Notes: a model not told the origin generated them from the sequence alone. 64,000 bases of DNA from Baylisascaris procyonis (GCA_037389465.1 JAZARR010000099.1:55347-119346), one strand, 5' to 3'; shown: positions 1 to 13,331, numbered from the stretch's first letter. Numbers and translations are program-made.

Positions 1-3000
1 AAAAACGAAAAGTACAAGGAAACGAAATTGTGGCACTATCTACTCCCAAATTCGCACGCCAATGCCGATTGCCACAATTGGTGAAAGCACATTTTATGTT
101 AATCCCGCTGGCAAAGATTCGTGCTCATTCATTTTTTTAAAGGATTTGCAAGATCCTTCACAGGTGATCGGGGTCACTGCGTTGTTGGTGCGGCTGAAGT
201 GGAATGCGTCATACTCCTTAAATCACGGAACGGCATTCGCCAAGGAGCCTTTTGGAGATCGAATTTCTTGCACTTCTTTGGCATTATCATAAAGATACAT
301 TTTTCAACAATTGGTGACGTCGAATATGAAATAAAGAATGACGTCTCATGAGAGAAGTTTATAGTTTGTGTCAAACAGAAACCTTGTTCTCACCCTTCCA
401 TCTTCTTTTGAACATTTAAGAAACATGAGCTGTGATGACCAACACTTTACCTGGATTGAAGTGACGAATTGGAACAATAAGTGGTTATATTTACTTGATA
501 GGCCAAATGAAGAGATGAACAAAAAAAAATTCAATTGCAATGTTCCTATATTCTCCGCTCTGTGTGCACATCTGTGAAGCAGTGACTGATCGCCACAACA
601 TAATGGCAGTGCAGAGAAAAGTCACAAACCGATGGTCGCAAGATCGCACTCAATATCAAAAGAAGGTACTATGCACAAGTATCGGGGGAACTTTGCACGT
701 GACTTGACAGGGAATATACAGGGAGCAATTGCGAAAAAGATTTCCGAGACCAGAAGGCGAGAACATTTATTGCAGAAAAGAAAGAATACTAGAATGACGT
801 GACATCAACAGATAACGTGAATAATTCATGGGTATACATACTGAGGGTATACATACGTGCGGAACACATGACATCACTGGAGCTGGGATTACTTATGCTG
901 CAGAAGAAGGTTATTCCTGGACTGCAAGGGCTTTTTTAACAGTCGGCGATTGCAATTACAAACAATATATCTCTACGTATACTACTTGCATTCACCGATG
1001 AGCGTAATACCTTCTGAGCGCTTTACTTTAGCTTTATTTCTGCACCTTCAATAGTATCCACTTCTTAATATTACATACGAGGAACACAAAGACAGGCTAG
1101 AATACGTTTGGTTCCTTTCATGTGAAAAATGAGTTGTTGGTCGGGCACATGTGTACTCAAGTTTCACCGAATAACGCCTCATACTTGAAAGCTGTTGGTG
1201 AAAATGATAGTGGTCCCAAACTTACTGAATTCACTACCTTAGCTCTCCAACTTAGCAGAGCATATTATCAACTTCAAAGAAACCATTCCCCTAGCGTAAA
1301 TGCCTATCCATTGCTCTGCTATTGAAAGTGAGAGCTTTTTGATGTTCATTTAGTGCACATTGCATTTCAATATTTCAGTCCTCAGCGCAACAACTGGATT
1401 AGCGAAACTTTATTGCCATTTCGGCTCTCAACTTGCATCGCGATATGTTAAGTGCTTCAAATGTTATCAGTCTAAATATTATCAATTTCCATATGTTTTA
1501 AAGTATCATTTCGCATATGCTCTACCACGAGAAAATGCATACAACACATTCAAAACTACTTATTTATCAAGCATATGAATAAGAAATTCTCTCTTATTTT
1601 TACGTTGTCTACCAGCAGACAGCCATCTGTAATTTTCACGTAAAATCGATTTTTCTACAAAAATGCATTAATATATGACAATCGTATGTGAGAGTGAGAT
1701 GAAATTAAAGATCACTAAAAGATAGAATACTTGAAAGCTTTTACTTAAAAAGTACGCAGTCTATCAAAGTCGCAAAGGAATAAGACGCCGCAGTATGGAC
1801 ACAAATATGAACAGTTCGATATGAACGTTCATCCGACATTGAAAACGGAAATTCTCCGCAGAAAAGTGTAAATTTTCTTATGTGCAGAAAGGCTAAAGTT
1901 TCTGCTGTCAACAGGAGATTATTGCGAGACACATCGTTCGAAGTGCAGAAGGTCCTCTAGTTATTGTCGTGGATCGTCGTAGCATTCGAAACCTTCTTCG
2001 AAGATCAGGAGGAGGCATATCCCCCTTTGCTTTATTAACAATTAGCGCAAATTGCATAAGGAAGCTATGGATACCGCTTCGGCAAATAATGAGCGTGGAA
2101 ACAGACAACGAGGAAGGAACTCGGATTTTCAAGCTGCTAACCTGCCGCCACTATAAGTTTCCGCCATGTCCTCCCCACCAAATTTGTGCAATCAATGCCC
2201 TGAATCTTCAATCGTTATTCTTGTGCACGACCGTCCCTTTATTTTTCTGCTTTCGAAATGAATTCCTATACCTACGACCTTTTAACTCTGTTCGATCGAG
2301 AAGTTCTTGCTCGACCTGTCATCCGCAACTAAAACAGCACAAAGCCTAAAGAAAATTTGAGTGATGCTGATAAGCTGTACGAAGCAGTAGCTATAACTTT
2401 ACATTTTTATTTAATTGTATTTTAAGGTAATTTACATTTAACTGCAGTAAGGTGGTTCCGCTCCGCGATTGCCTTAAAAAATGCACCATTTCTCTCGCGA
2501 AAGTGCAACCTAATTCTTGCAGATCAATGAGAGAATCGTCACTTAACCTGGACAGAGGTCGTCGACTTCCTGTGCAGTTGCTCTGCAGAACGTGACTTGC
2601 TCAGCGATGACCCTTAGCATCATAATCTGTGTTGGTGCTGGTTCATTTTCGAAAGCTTGCTACGGAGTTGACGGTGCAAAGCCGTATAAAAGATCCCTGA
2701 GTTCTTGTCCTCGAGCAAGAAAACGTCTGTTTCATAGTAAAGTTCCAAAGGTATAGAAATGCATAATTTTCCATACATTTAGCACGCTCTCCACTGTTTC
2801 CTGTTTTATATTTTGCACTTGCTGAGAACAAAGTAGTTGAAGTGTGCATTCATAAGCATAAAGTAGTTTCTTCAGCTCCCATAGAACAAGTCATCATCAT
2901 GTTATGGTGGAGTGAATCACAGAAGGCACTTTTATTTGCCACTGCAGTCAGGAATCTCCGTATGACATGCCCGATGTTTATGTGAAAGTTTTTGTAGAAG

Positions 3001-4020
3001 CTTGAGTCAAAAACGACACCCACGACGTTTAAGCAATTGCGCGAAATCTTTGGCAATATTTTTTTCTGAAGGTTTAGACCACCTATTAATTTCTCTTACC
3101 CGCAGTTAACCTTCCCCTCTTCAACTTAAAACAGCGATTGAAATTGATTCTTCGAACAGGCACCTACGAATGTGTATTCGTTAAAAATTAACTTCAACTG
3201 TTTAGATGAGGTGCACTTTAAACAGATGTGATGGAATAGCGAAGATGAAGGCAACGAATAACTCGTTTTGCAAGAAGTTACTGACGTCATTTGCGTTTTT
3301 GTTCGCAATTTTATGTTCTCCGATAATGTTCTGCCGATTCTTTTCCTTTCTGTACCCTCGAATAAAAAAAGAATTTCTTTGAACATATTTACTCAACAGA
3401 TTCATCACACTCAAGGGCGTTGTTACCGATACTCACTATAAATAGTTCATCGAAATGAAGATCTGTCCGTTGAAGGCGATAGACTTTTAACGTTTGCAAT
3501 TTTTCAGTCTTAATATTGTTTCACTCGTATTAGGAGTTAGGAACTTCAGCGCCCTTATATGTATGTAAATAGCTAAATTGCTATCATATTTACACTATAT
3601 TAGGGGATTCACGAACAGATATGCTCCTATTTTATGCTAACAACTAGAGATCACGCCTACATGAATTCCAGTAAGGTTGCTCACTTCAACGTTGCTAAGT
3701 CAGAGAAAATGCTCTCCTTTTTTTGAAAGAGAAAAAAAAAGTCAGCGGTATCACTTGAATATCTCAGAAATGGCAATCAAATTTTATTCATAACCTTCCA
3801 CTGGGACGTGAAGGAACGGATGAAGGTTGCACCTATGTTTCGCATATAAGTTATTTCTACTGTTGGCTTGAATTCATATAACATAAACGAAATGCCGCAT
3901 ATGAAGTGCTAACAAAGAATACAGCTAAACTTTTCTGAGGCTAACAGACAACGGCTTCATGTTAATGCGGTTTTTTTCTCGCGTGTTGCTCTAATCGACA
4001 TCATTCACTCTCAGCTTTGT
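1..4020. other. Left flank and gene 1 upstream region
   Basis: No gene can be supported. A 126-codon plus-strand frame (1969-2349) is unrecognised and within chance expectation. Contains the weak gene 1 TATA module (3437). The region from there to the acceptor at 4025 would be the gene 1 outron if that box is its promoter. Confidence 0.6.
3437..3473 (+). promoter_or_regulatory. TATA module upstream of gene 1
   Basis: TATAAAT at 3437-3443 preceded by CAC, with CCGTTGA 36 nt downstream where other copies have TTCA. The GCCGAATTC-like element is not clear here. It lies 0.6 kb from the gene 1 ATG, the closest of the series. Confidence 0.4.
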
Positions 4021-4034
4021 TTCAGAAAAAGAAA

Positions 4035-5519
4035 ATGAAGTTTTTCACAGTTCTCTTCGTTGTTACATTCCTGGCATTGGCTCAGCTCATTAGTGCCGGC
4101 ATTTCACCGATGTCACTTGAAAGGTAGGATTTCTTACTTTTGCATGATCACATTTTGTTGAATCCTGAACCGCAATTGCGCATACTCATGATACTCATGA
4201 CCGCACTTCCGGAAAGGATGAGGGAGAAGTAAGCAAGGGTTTATATGGATCGGAGAGCAGCTCCTCTTCCAGTGGTAAGTTTAGGTTTCAAAGTGTTCCT
4301 CTGCACCGAAAATGTGCACAAAAATTAGAAGAAAAATGAAAAGATTGAGCCTCTTTAACCCCTTCTTGCCTCATACCGCACATTTATTCTGTTTGATTGG
4401 ACTCCAAATCTAAAATCCCACAGTTTTTTTTGCCCTTCATCGTTACATTGGTGCCCACAATGTTGAGGTTTAGGGAGTTTCGTTCCTCTATTTTGGGAGC
4501 GCTAGACAGTCCATTAAATTCTTTCTAATGACTATGTCGAGAAGATGTGTTGACAGTTGAGCCGACCTGTTAATCACAAAAAGCGTCTTCCATATTCTGT
4601 ATTTAAAGTGTTCTATTTGTACGCCGGAAGCCGCCATAACTATGTTCCGTGATGTTGGTGCAGATATTTCAGCAATTAAGTAACCATGTTGATCACGTCA
4701 TATCATATTTCTCAGTCATACAAGAACACAAATATCGCTCGGTTTGGCTGACTATTCTTAAGAAGCACTTACATTCGAGAAACTTTATGTACCACAGCAC
4801 TCCACTCGGATTTGTCTAATTGTGGGAAATGGCGCAGAACCGTAGATCACAAGGACCACAAATTTCTGCACCACTTTAATATATCTGAGAAACAACAATC
4901 CCTTGAGGATCCTCGTTGGATGAATCGCTTTCCCATCACATGCCTCATGCATTTTCTCAGTCCATGAAAAAATCAATTGTTAGAAAAGAACTCAGCAATT
5001 TTTAGAAGACTTGCATACCTAAACATGTGATGAATATAGCAATAATGCTTAGAAGTCTTTGTAGACCAAAACAGAAAGATAGTACAGATTAAAACCCTAC
5101 GGTGATGACTATCAGCGACATTGGTTTGCCTCCTGTCACGATAGTTTGACCGAAGTTGAGTAACATCAAATGGTTGTCCGCACAACTTCAATACTTCACA
5201 ATTTTTTGAGACGTGCTGTCGCTTTATACTTCAGGAGTTTAAAGTTACGTTGAATTAGCTAAATTTAGAAAGCTGCAGAATATAGAAGTCGTCCAAAAAA
5301 ACGCGGCAGACACTCACAATGGCAGACAGAAAAATTGGACATTTATAGGACATCTACGCAGCACACCGTTATATCAGTGCAATTTTTATTTTCAGCTATC
5401 GTGTGAAGAGGGCGCCTTATCCACCGCGTTATCATCCTCCTTATCCCCACTATCATCCACCCTATTATGGCGGCTATCATCGTCCATGGTATGGTGTGGC
5501 AAGGCCATGGGGACGCTAA
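4035..5519 (+). CDS. Array gene 1: secreted Tyr/Pro/His-rich peptide precursor
   Basis: Two exons, join(4035..4123, 5396..5519), 70 aa. Exon 1 starts MKFFTVLFVV and is a hydrophobic signal peptide ending near ISAG. A TTTCAG acceptor ends at 4025, leaving a 9-base A-rich leader, which supports this ATG and suggests trans-splicing. The intron is 1272 nt (GTAGGA...TTTCAG) and splits a Ser codon (AG|C). Exon 2 begins SYRVKR, and the predicted mature peptide after K34-R35 is 35 residues of PPRYHPPYPHYH type ending PWGR. It shares the exon structure, linker and KR site of the other eight copies but has none of their Gly-Met or Gly-Trp repeats, so it is the divergent member. The terminal Gly-Arg could be trimmed and amidated. 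AATAAA lies at 5600-5605. A secreted defence or cuticle-associated peptide is inferred. Splice sites come from reading, not transcripts. Confidence 0.8.
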
Positions 5520-5605
5520 TTGTAACAACGACTACTTCAATGATTGCCGATCTTATAACTGCTTCTTTGTTTTCGTATAGGCATGTAATTAATTATATTA
5601 ATAAA

Positions 5606-8080
5606 AATTTTATTCTATACGAATGGAACGGAACGCCTATCGTCGTAAAATTCATTAGAAAATTTTTTATTGGGTGACGTGTTTCTCGTAGCTAAACCCT
5701 CATCGATTTACTTTTTGCGAAAAACTCAATTGGCGTTGAAGTATCATGTAGTAGACCGTAGTAGACTCATTCTAAAACAACTTCACTCAACTCATACTGT
5801 CTAGAGAATTTTGGAAAATATTTTCAGCAGCCAATTTCACATCTTACGATCACATGAAATCTTGGACTCAGCGAAAAGGGAATGAAAGGGAATTAGTATA
5901 AACGATCATGAGTAGTTGCAAGAACAACTATAGAAGTAATTCGTTTGGCCTAATGCACTATACATCTTACACGTAACCACCAAATTTCGCAACATACCAA
6001 GGCTTCTAAAATGTGAGGAATGCTCAGTAATCAGATGACTTCTGCGATGCAAGTACAAAATTCAAAACAGATGCTTGCAAGATCCCTGCTTGAGAAGCCT
6101 TCTGCTATGAAAATACTGAAAGCAAAGAACAGAGCATCAGCAAAACCAGAGCGAGTATAACATTGAGCGATGTTAAAAAGAGCGGCACTTTTTAGAAAAT
6201 CTTTTGGAATTTTTAATGATTTGTTTAGTCTCTTCGCAATAGGCAAACAACGTCCTGTGCCATCAACTTCCACTGTTGCATGGTTCACGATGCATAAACG
6301 GCAAAATAAGCTCACGTATTCTTCAGAATACGATTTGCACACTCGATAGATAGAAATCAAAGCACAATTACGGTCGATACTGATTCAAAGAGACAGCAAA
6401 TCGCAGGTGAAGACTCCGGGTGCAGAACCGTTTTCGCCAATATTTTTACAAATATTTACGAGTGCGCATACTCGACGTTCCCTATTCTCCTCGCAGAGTA
6501 TTATGGTAACAGTGAAACGCTTGAAAGATTCGGTTCACAGGAGCAACGAATAAGGGCTTGGAAGAAGTAGCGATATTTTCGGAAGAAAAAACAATGTAGG
6601 CACTTGTTTTGCTTTGCGCAAATAAGAGTTTTCAAGAAATTGCTAACTATACTATGTGAACTGGTGGAGACGAAGAAAGATAGCTACATTGCGTTACTCT
6701 GAGCGTAAACACGTTATGTTCTACATTTGTAGCCTATCAAGCGGTTTCACATTTCTGTGGAAATACTTGTAGCAGGGAAAGTTTCGATGGGTCGTTAGAA
6801 GTGCAAGAAAACTCATTAATTAAAGCAGAGACATGTGCATACCCTTTATGGCACAATTTCCGGTAGTTTTTGCGTCGGCGTTGATAACCACTCGTCTTGT
6901 TCAATTGGTTGCTATCACCGGTGGGACAGGAAAATGTCGAGCAAGTAACGCTATGCGAATAACCTGATTGCTTGAACACATGATGAGATTGTAATAAGTG
7001 GAAATATTGTTATTGTCATTTTAGCTATTTGCTTTCCTTACGGCGCAGACTTATGTGCAGCACCTTACTTCACCTTACTTATTCACCTACTTTCACCCAT
7101 ATGGATAGATTCGAGTGCCTGAAATAAGGGACCATGCGCTTTATTGTCGACAATTTTCTGTAATCGCTATCAAGGATTGACGTAGTTTCGCATATTTTAT
7201 CACATTTTGCCTGAGGCGCTTCCCTGTAAGGTGATTAAAACGGTTTTCATTGATACTTTCCTTCACAGGTCTGCTTAAATCAACGTCTTCTATATAAAAA
7301 CTGGTTATAAACAGTTTGTCATAGCGCAAATTCATTGCTCCGTTTTCATTTTCTGTCTTTCCAAGTAGGGTCCTAGCACTCGTTAGTTTTGTCTTAGCGT
7401 AATGAGATTTTTCATGCTCTGTGGTGACGGGCATAGTTCCGCAACGGGATGCTGCTAATTAATGACACTCGAAGCATTCATCGCTCTTTAATACAACATC
7501 AGTTGTATTAACGAGCGATGAATATAACTGCAGTTATATACTTGAATAATACTTCATCGTATGTGGCCGCGCATAGAGTGCTCAACTAGGAATTTTACTG
7601 AAATCGATTTTTTGTTTTTATTGGTGAGCGATACCTTCGGGAAGTATTGTGAAGTTGTGAGGAAAATTTCCTTCCTCATCAGATCTGTGAAGATACAGGG
7701 GTAAGCCGTTGCAGCATTCTTATGTGGCCGATTGTAGCATCTATTAAGTTTATAAACTGCAGCATCTCCTCAACTATGGTAATAGCGCAGAGAAGTTACT
7801 ATTAGCACGAAACATTACTTCTAACAAAGCGCATCGTAGCTTAATTGCTGCTGGTGCTATCAGAATAGACTGGCAATTCCTGACAGCTCTTGACGATTTG
7901 AGAAGGTTGTTTTTATCAGTGGATCATTTCCATATCCCTGTTAAGATGAAAAGCACTACGTTGAGGTCCTTCAAGCATCGCTGTTGGGATGCATTTTAGC
8001 GGACATTCGACACTCTTCCTGCGTTCTTTTTTCGTTGTTCTGCAGACATTCCGTAAGATGTGTAGCGTTCACCTAGTTAT
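5606..8080. other. Intergenic, genes 1-2
   Basis: Holds the hairpin/palindrome at 7476-7539 and a poor TATA candidate (TATATAAAA at 7291). A 109-codon minus-strand frame (6031-6360) contains a TTTCAG inside it but is not recognised. No clear counterpart of the TATA module found before the other genes. Confidence 0.55.
7476..7539. repeat. Hairpin and adjoining perfect palindrome
   Basis: Arms 7476-7497 and 7502-7523 are 22 nt and complementary with one mismatch around a 4-nt loop (ATCA); the left arm starts ATTCATCGCTC. It overlaps the start of an 18-nt perfect palindrome at 7522-7539 (ATATAACTGCAGTTATAT). It lies about 0.55 kb upstream of gene 2. The stem is far beyond chance; what it does is unknown. 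Confidence 0.85.
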
Positions 8081-8091
8081 TTTAGAAAATC

Positions 8092-9333
8092 ATGAAGCCT
8101 TTCATCGTTGTTTTCTATGCTGTTTTGCTAGTGATCGCTCAAGCAATCAGTACGCGTCTTCCGTCAGCACGAACTGGAAGGTATGAAATTATACTGAATT
8201 TTATTTTATTCAAAAGATGAAATATACTGACGAAATTAGAAGATATGCGTAGCCTGTTATTAAGTGCATTCTTATGGACTCCGATTTTGAGATGCATCAG
8301 ATTTCCTTCATGTAATTCCCGACAGAGTTATTTAACATCCTTCGAGATGACACTGGACTGTTACATGACAATGAAAACGTTTCGTTGCTTATGACGGTGG
8401 GTACTGTACTATTACATGTGAAATTATTTTCCATGTCGGAATTATTCTACTCACAGAAGTGACTAGCGCTCAAATCCACTGCAGAAGACTGCCCTTTGCA
8501 AGCCCTGCTATAGCGTTGCTTAGAGCTTTGCGAGTAAAGTTTAGACTCATTGAAACGTCGCTAACACTTTGTGAAACTGACGAGTCAAACAGAAGGTTTC
8601 CTGAGTGGGCCAGATTCACCCACGCAACTTTGTGTTTCCGATTTCGGTAATTTTCGAGTTAGGCTACATGGCCACATACGCAAATAAATTGTTCGAACGC
8701 CATAAGAGCAGCACTGCATGATGATAACCTTTGCATGTCCATCGCACACAGACCTTCTCTTCACTTGGGGCTTTGGTCTTCAGAAGACTTCAGTTGTCCT
8801 GCGACAGTGAAACGCTACTTCCATTCCGAAGGGAAGCCCCTATAGCGCAAGACGGTTAATACGTTCGTCCGCTTCGTTTGCCACAAAAAGTGGACCATTT
8901 GTGCAGCGACTTCAGGCCAGTGCAAGACTAGAATTGATATTATTTCAGCTTCCGCATGAAGCGATGGTCGGTTGGAATGGGTGGGATGGGCGGGATTGGA
9001 GGAATCGGAGGATGGGGTCGTAGAATGCGGCCTCCGCCGCTTCCGCCAGCGCCCCGCAGCGGGATGGGTGAAATAGGTGGGATGCGCGGAATGGGTGGGC
9101 TGGGTGGAATTGGAGGAATGGGTGGATGGGGTGGTGGAATGCGAGGTCCGCCGCTTCCGCCACTGCTCCGTAGTGAAATCGGGGGGATGGGTGGAATGGG
9201 TAGAATGGGTGGGATGGGTGGCATGGGAGGGATGGGAGGGTGGGGTCGTAGAATGCGGCCTCCGCCGCTTCCGCCGGCGCCCGGTGGTGGAATGGGTGGG
9301 ATGGCTGGGATGGGAAGGTTGGGCGCTCTATAG
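8092..9333 (+). CDS. Array gene 2: secreted Gly-Met/Pro-rich precursor with three internal repeats
   Basis: Two exons, join(8092..8180, 8949..9333), 157 aa, the longest copy. Exon 1 starts MKPFIVVFYAVLLVIAQAIS, a signal peptide. A TTTTAG acceptor ends 6 bases before the ATG. The intron is 768 nt (GTATGA...TTTCAG). Exon 2 begins SFRMKR, so the usual VKR is MKR. The body is three ~38-residue blocks of GGMGGIGGW type, each joined to a Pro-rich spacer (RPPPLPPAPRS or a variant). WGRR occurs at residues 52-55 and 128-131, looking like a Gly donor plus dibasic cleavage site, so the precursor could release several peptides, two with amidated Trp. Unlike the other copies it ends LGAL rather than in Gly. 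AATAAA is at 9402-9407 and 9445-9450. Upstream there is only a poor TATA match (7291-7300). Function is inferred from family architecture. Confidence 0.8.
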
Positions 9334-9450
9334 ACGTCCCGGAGCCCTCGTATTATGTGAACCAGGATGCTTAAAGTCACGAAATGGCTGACCACACCAA
9401 GAATAAAATGAATTCCTGACGAATCTGCGATGCTCGACTTACTCAATAAA

Positions 9451-12410
9451 AGTTTCATCATCTGTGTCAGCCGCAAACGAAGAGCTTGATGATACTTATA
9501 GAGCTGAACATTGAGAATGCAGCGGTTGACGAAGCGGCGAGCATTACATTGCTACAGTTTGTTTCAGCTGTGTACTTCCATCAAAGTGGGGTCAACCACA
9601 ACTGAAATGAAACGAAAATGAAAAAGTATTGTGCCTCTGACATACCACTATCCAACAGTTGGAAATTTCATAAAAAAATCGAACTGTGTGAATGCAGAAA
9701 TTGAATTCTGTAGGATCCCCACACCAGGAGGGAATGCTGATTTTGCGATCATCTCATTACTCATCAAATTTCACAAAAAGTCCGATCAAGATTCAACCGA
9801 ATCGGTCATGAGTTCGAGTTGGTTGGAGCATAATTTCGCTCGAACAAATGCTAGCTGAGTGCGGAAGTTCGCAACTTGTTATGAATTTTGCGATTAGATG
9901 AAGTTTCATTCGGGTGATAGTACGTTGAGGAAAAACGCATATGAGTCCTCTTATAGAAAAATCGGTACACTGCTAAACAGCAATGTTGGGCTGTGACCGT
10001 TTGTAATTTCCAGATGCGTTTCCCTCTGCGAAAATGGAATCCCCCTGCGAAAATCGGCATTCACGAGGAGACACGCAACAAAACGATGTCACATTTCCAC
10101 TGCTTCATAATGTAGAAATGATCTCCCAACACATTCTAAACGATTGTTTCAGATGCGTCGGAAAATCATTGATCACGTTTCACCGGTCTATGCTAAACCC
10201 TAGGCTAAAGTGAGACACATAATGGAATACCACTGATATGGCCACCGCAAAAAAAAAACAGCCAACTTTCGTCGAATTCCGACTGTCTATAACGACGTTA
10301 TTCCTCTCAGTGATTCTGTGTCACACTTTTCGGTATCAGTCACTGACAGCAGCTGCTGCAATAGTAGAGAATTCACGACCTTCTTCAGGCGGCCTGATTA
10401 ATAATGAAATCACCTGAGTCAATTGGCCAAATTATTCGTTGTCAAAGCAGCAATGTTCTTCTCGCCGAAGCAGCCAGTTTTTCAAGGAAAAAGCTGTTGC
10501 GGCTGAAGATCGCAGGAATTTTTATTGCAGTTGATGGCACTGCCTTGTGTAGACCCTGATAAAAATGTGGAACCTTCATTTCGCTGAAATGGAAAAGATA
10601 ACATAGTCATGAATGAACGTTTTCTCTCATTTTCCCGAAACATTTTGATGGCTTTGTGAAGAACGAGGCGCATATTACGTAAGTGGGGCCTCTTCAGTAT
10701 TCAAGTTCAAAAATTTCAATGAGGGCTAACAATAATGACCGATGTCAACGGAAACTTCAAAATACTCTTATTGCAATCGCTTTTGGGCTACATTTATCGC
10801 ATTAGCCATAGTACACGTTCGCGGGAGCCAATTCAGACGCACAGTGAAGTTGAAGTAACCAGTTCTTAATGATGCCATTTCAACTATTCATTTTCATCCA
10901 ATTCTAGGCAGTTGCACAGATGACCGGCAAATATTCATTAAAAGAAAGAAAGGAATAATTCCAGGGCATTACTTATGACGATTTAGTGAGCCTCTCGCGA
11001 TGATTCACAACTTTCACCGAAATCGTGGATTTTTCTTGAACATTGTCACTCGATAAACATTCCTGTTTTATGACCATAACCATTTCTTTTTTTCTCAATA
11101 ATTTCCTCACCGTATTTGCCAAATTCGAATTACTTCATAAAGAAACATGCTATAAATATGATGATGAACTGAACACTAATGCCATTCAATCTGTACAACC
11201 TCCTCCGATCGCATATATCATTTTTCGTTTCATTGTTCTCAATTTGCGGCATATGCATTTCTGAATTTCTTTGGTGTGTTATAAATAGTCTCGCGTAGAG
11301 TAGAACGCAGTGAAAATTCCGCCAAAGAAAGTTCTAGTGTGCCATGACGTTCAGAGTGCTGCGATATCTACAATTGTAGTAGAACTTTTATTGAAGAACT
11401 GTTGCCTAAACTTGTGTGGCTTTGACAAATACACATGGTGAAAAAAAACCATCTTGCATGAGTACGCGATCGGGCGGCACTAGCTAGTTGTTTTGATGTG
11501 CATCCAAATAGTGATTGTTTTTTTGTGCATATGCTATCCAATTTTCCCGCAGGCGGTTTTTGTTTTTTTTTGCATGAAAACAGTTCATTTCAAATCACTC
11601 CTTAAGCACTTGCTGAAGTCAACACCCTTCGTTTACTGGCAAGTTAGAAGTGGTGTGACAATGTATTAACTGCGCCGTTCCACTTTGTGCGTTATTCGCT
11701 ATCTTTTGTATATTATTGCTTCCAAGTAGCGGGGTATGTGTTTTTAAATTTCATTACCTTCTAACGAATGCTTTCAAGCGAAGCTGAGAATGATAGAGTT
11801 GCATAATTGGAATGCTCCTCTGTCATGATATTTGGAGAACTTCAAGAAATTTTGCAATTGCAGTGGGAACAATGGTGAACAGTTGTCCTGAATGCTCCGG
11901 AGTCAACGACTGCACAAAGAATTTGCAGTGAGGAATTTGAATAAAATCGCCGCTCTTTTGAAGCTAGATTCCACTGTTGAGAGAAATGAAGTGGAAGTAT
12001 TACGAAATTGTTTTGTTCTTGAGAAATTTGTAGGACTTAGTGGGCAACCTATCGTGATCTTGTAGGGCTGATTTTTGCATGTTCATGATACAACAGCTTA
12101 TCCCGGTGACAAGATAACATCACAGTTCACCACTTCACCTTAGCTTGGCGTCAGTAGATAAGGACGGATAAGAGACAAAAATACCCCGTTTCTTCATGAT
12201 AGTTTCGTGGAATTCGATATCACGTTCTTTTAGTTGAAACTTTTGAGATTTTTGTTTCAATGAATGCCGATAGATTACGATAGCGATTGTTCTTCGCGAG
12301 CGATTGTCCAGACGCTTATTGGAGGACACTCAGCACCTCTGTTAGGTTGTTTTCTTAAGCGCTTTCAAGGAACGTGTAAACGTGACTGGATAACACAAAA
12401 ATGCACAATT
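9451..12410. other. Intergenic, genes 2-3
   Basis: Apart from the TATA module at 11118-11188 I see no gene, repeat family or RNA here. The 1.2 kb from the module to 12416 is AT-rich and has no supported exon. Confidence 0.6.
11118..11188 (+). promoter_or_regulatory. TATA module upstream of gene 3
   Basis: GCCAAATTC starts at 11118, 33 nt before TATAAAT (11151-11157), and ATTCA ends at 11188, 37 nt after the first T. Bases between the two boxes (AAGAAACATGC) resemble the gene 7 and 8 modules (TCAACATGCACAC). It is 1.3 kb before the gene 3 ATG. Confidence 0.5.
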
Positions 12411-12422
12411 CTTCAGAGAATT

Positions 12423-13331
12423 ATGAGGCTTTTCATCGTCGCTTTCCTTGCATTGTTTCTAACGTTGACACCGGCCGTCTCTATGGGCATTCCGTCATCG
12501 CCATCTGAAGGGTATGAAACTAGCATTTCTTTCATCATTTTAAACACTCCACTATTGTTCCGGCCTCAATTTCAGTTTTTTTAATGCGGCTGGAAATGCT
12601 TCGTTACCTCGAAATCGCAACATTATGTAATCTTACTTAGAATTGTTACACTGCGGGCACGAAAAATTTCAACAGACTTACTGTAGGGCTGAGTATGAGA
12701 TATGACTGTCGAGTGATAGCCAGAACTTATCCTTGCCCATGAAGGTAGGTACGAAGCGCCCAATTTCATACGGCTCCAGTTATGATGATCAAGCGGGCAG
12801 GCAGGTCCACGTAACGTAATCGAGCATCACTTCAGCCCAATAAATTAGCATTAGGAACACTAACATATCCATCGCATATGAAATTCTCTTCCTATGATAC
12901 TTTGTTTTTAAACGAAGGCTTTTATGTCGCGAGCGATAAAACGTTTCAAATTTAAGCGACGGTACTGTTCAAATTTGAAGAGTATCTCCTGTTTTCTTTT
13001 TCATGCATGTAGCACATACCAATTCGTCGTCGCTAGCCATCTGTACTCTCTTTTGAGGCATTGTGTCCAAAACTCCTTTTATCTATGCAACAGTGTCCGA
13101 CAATTGTAAGCTTAAAGTTGCGATTTTTTCAGGATCCGCGTGAAGAGGTATTGGGGAGGAGGAATGGGTGGATTGGGTGGTGGAATGCGACCGCCGTATT
13201 CTGGTGGAATGGGTGGTGGAATGCGACCGCCGTATTCTGGTGGAATGGGTGGAATGGGTGGTGGAATGCGACCGCCGTATTCTGGTGGAATGGGTGGAAT
13301 GGGTGGTGGATGGAGACCCTACAACGGTTAG
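12423..13331 (+). CDS. Array gene 3: secreted Gly-Met-rich peptide precursor
   Basis: Two exons, join(12423..12511, 13133..13331), 95 aa. Exon 1 starts MRLFIVAFLALFLTLTPAVS and is a signal peptide. A CTTCAG acceptor ends at 12416, leaving a 6-base leader. The split codon is GG|G (Gly) rather than the usual AG|C (Ser). The intron is 621 nt, the shortest of the array. Exon 2 begins IRVKRYWGG and carries repeats built on GGMRPPYSGGMGG: four Pro-containing blocks, the last being GGWRPYNG. The chain ends in Gly, a possible amide donor. AATAAA is at 13429-13434. A TATA/GCCAAATTC module lies 1.3 kb upstream (11118-11188). The start is fixed by the shared 29-codon exon 1; upstream in-frame codons belong to the untranslated leader. 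Confidence 0.87.

Noticed and set aside
8940..9476. 178-codon Pro-rich minus-strand frame (IPPIPPIPP type)
   Set aside because: Antisense of the Gly-Met repeat of gene 2; the repeat has no stops in several frames.
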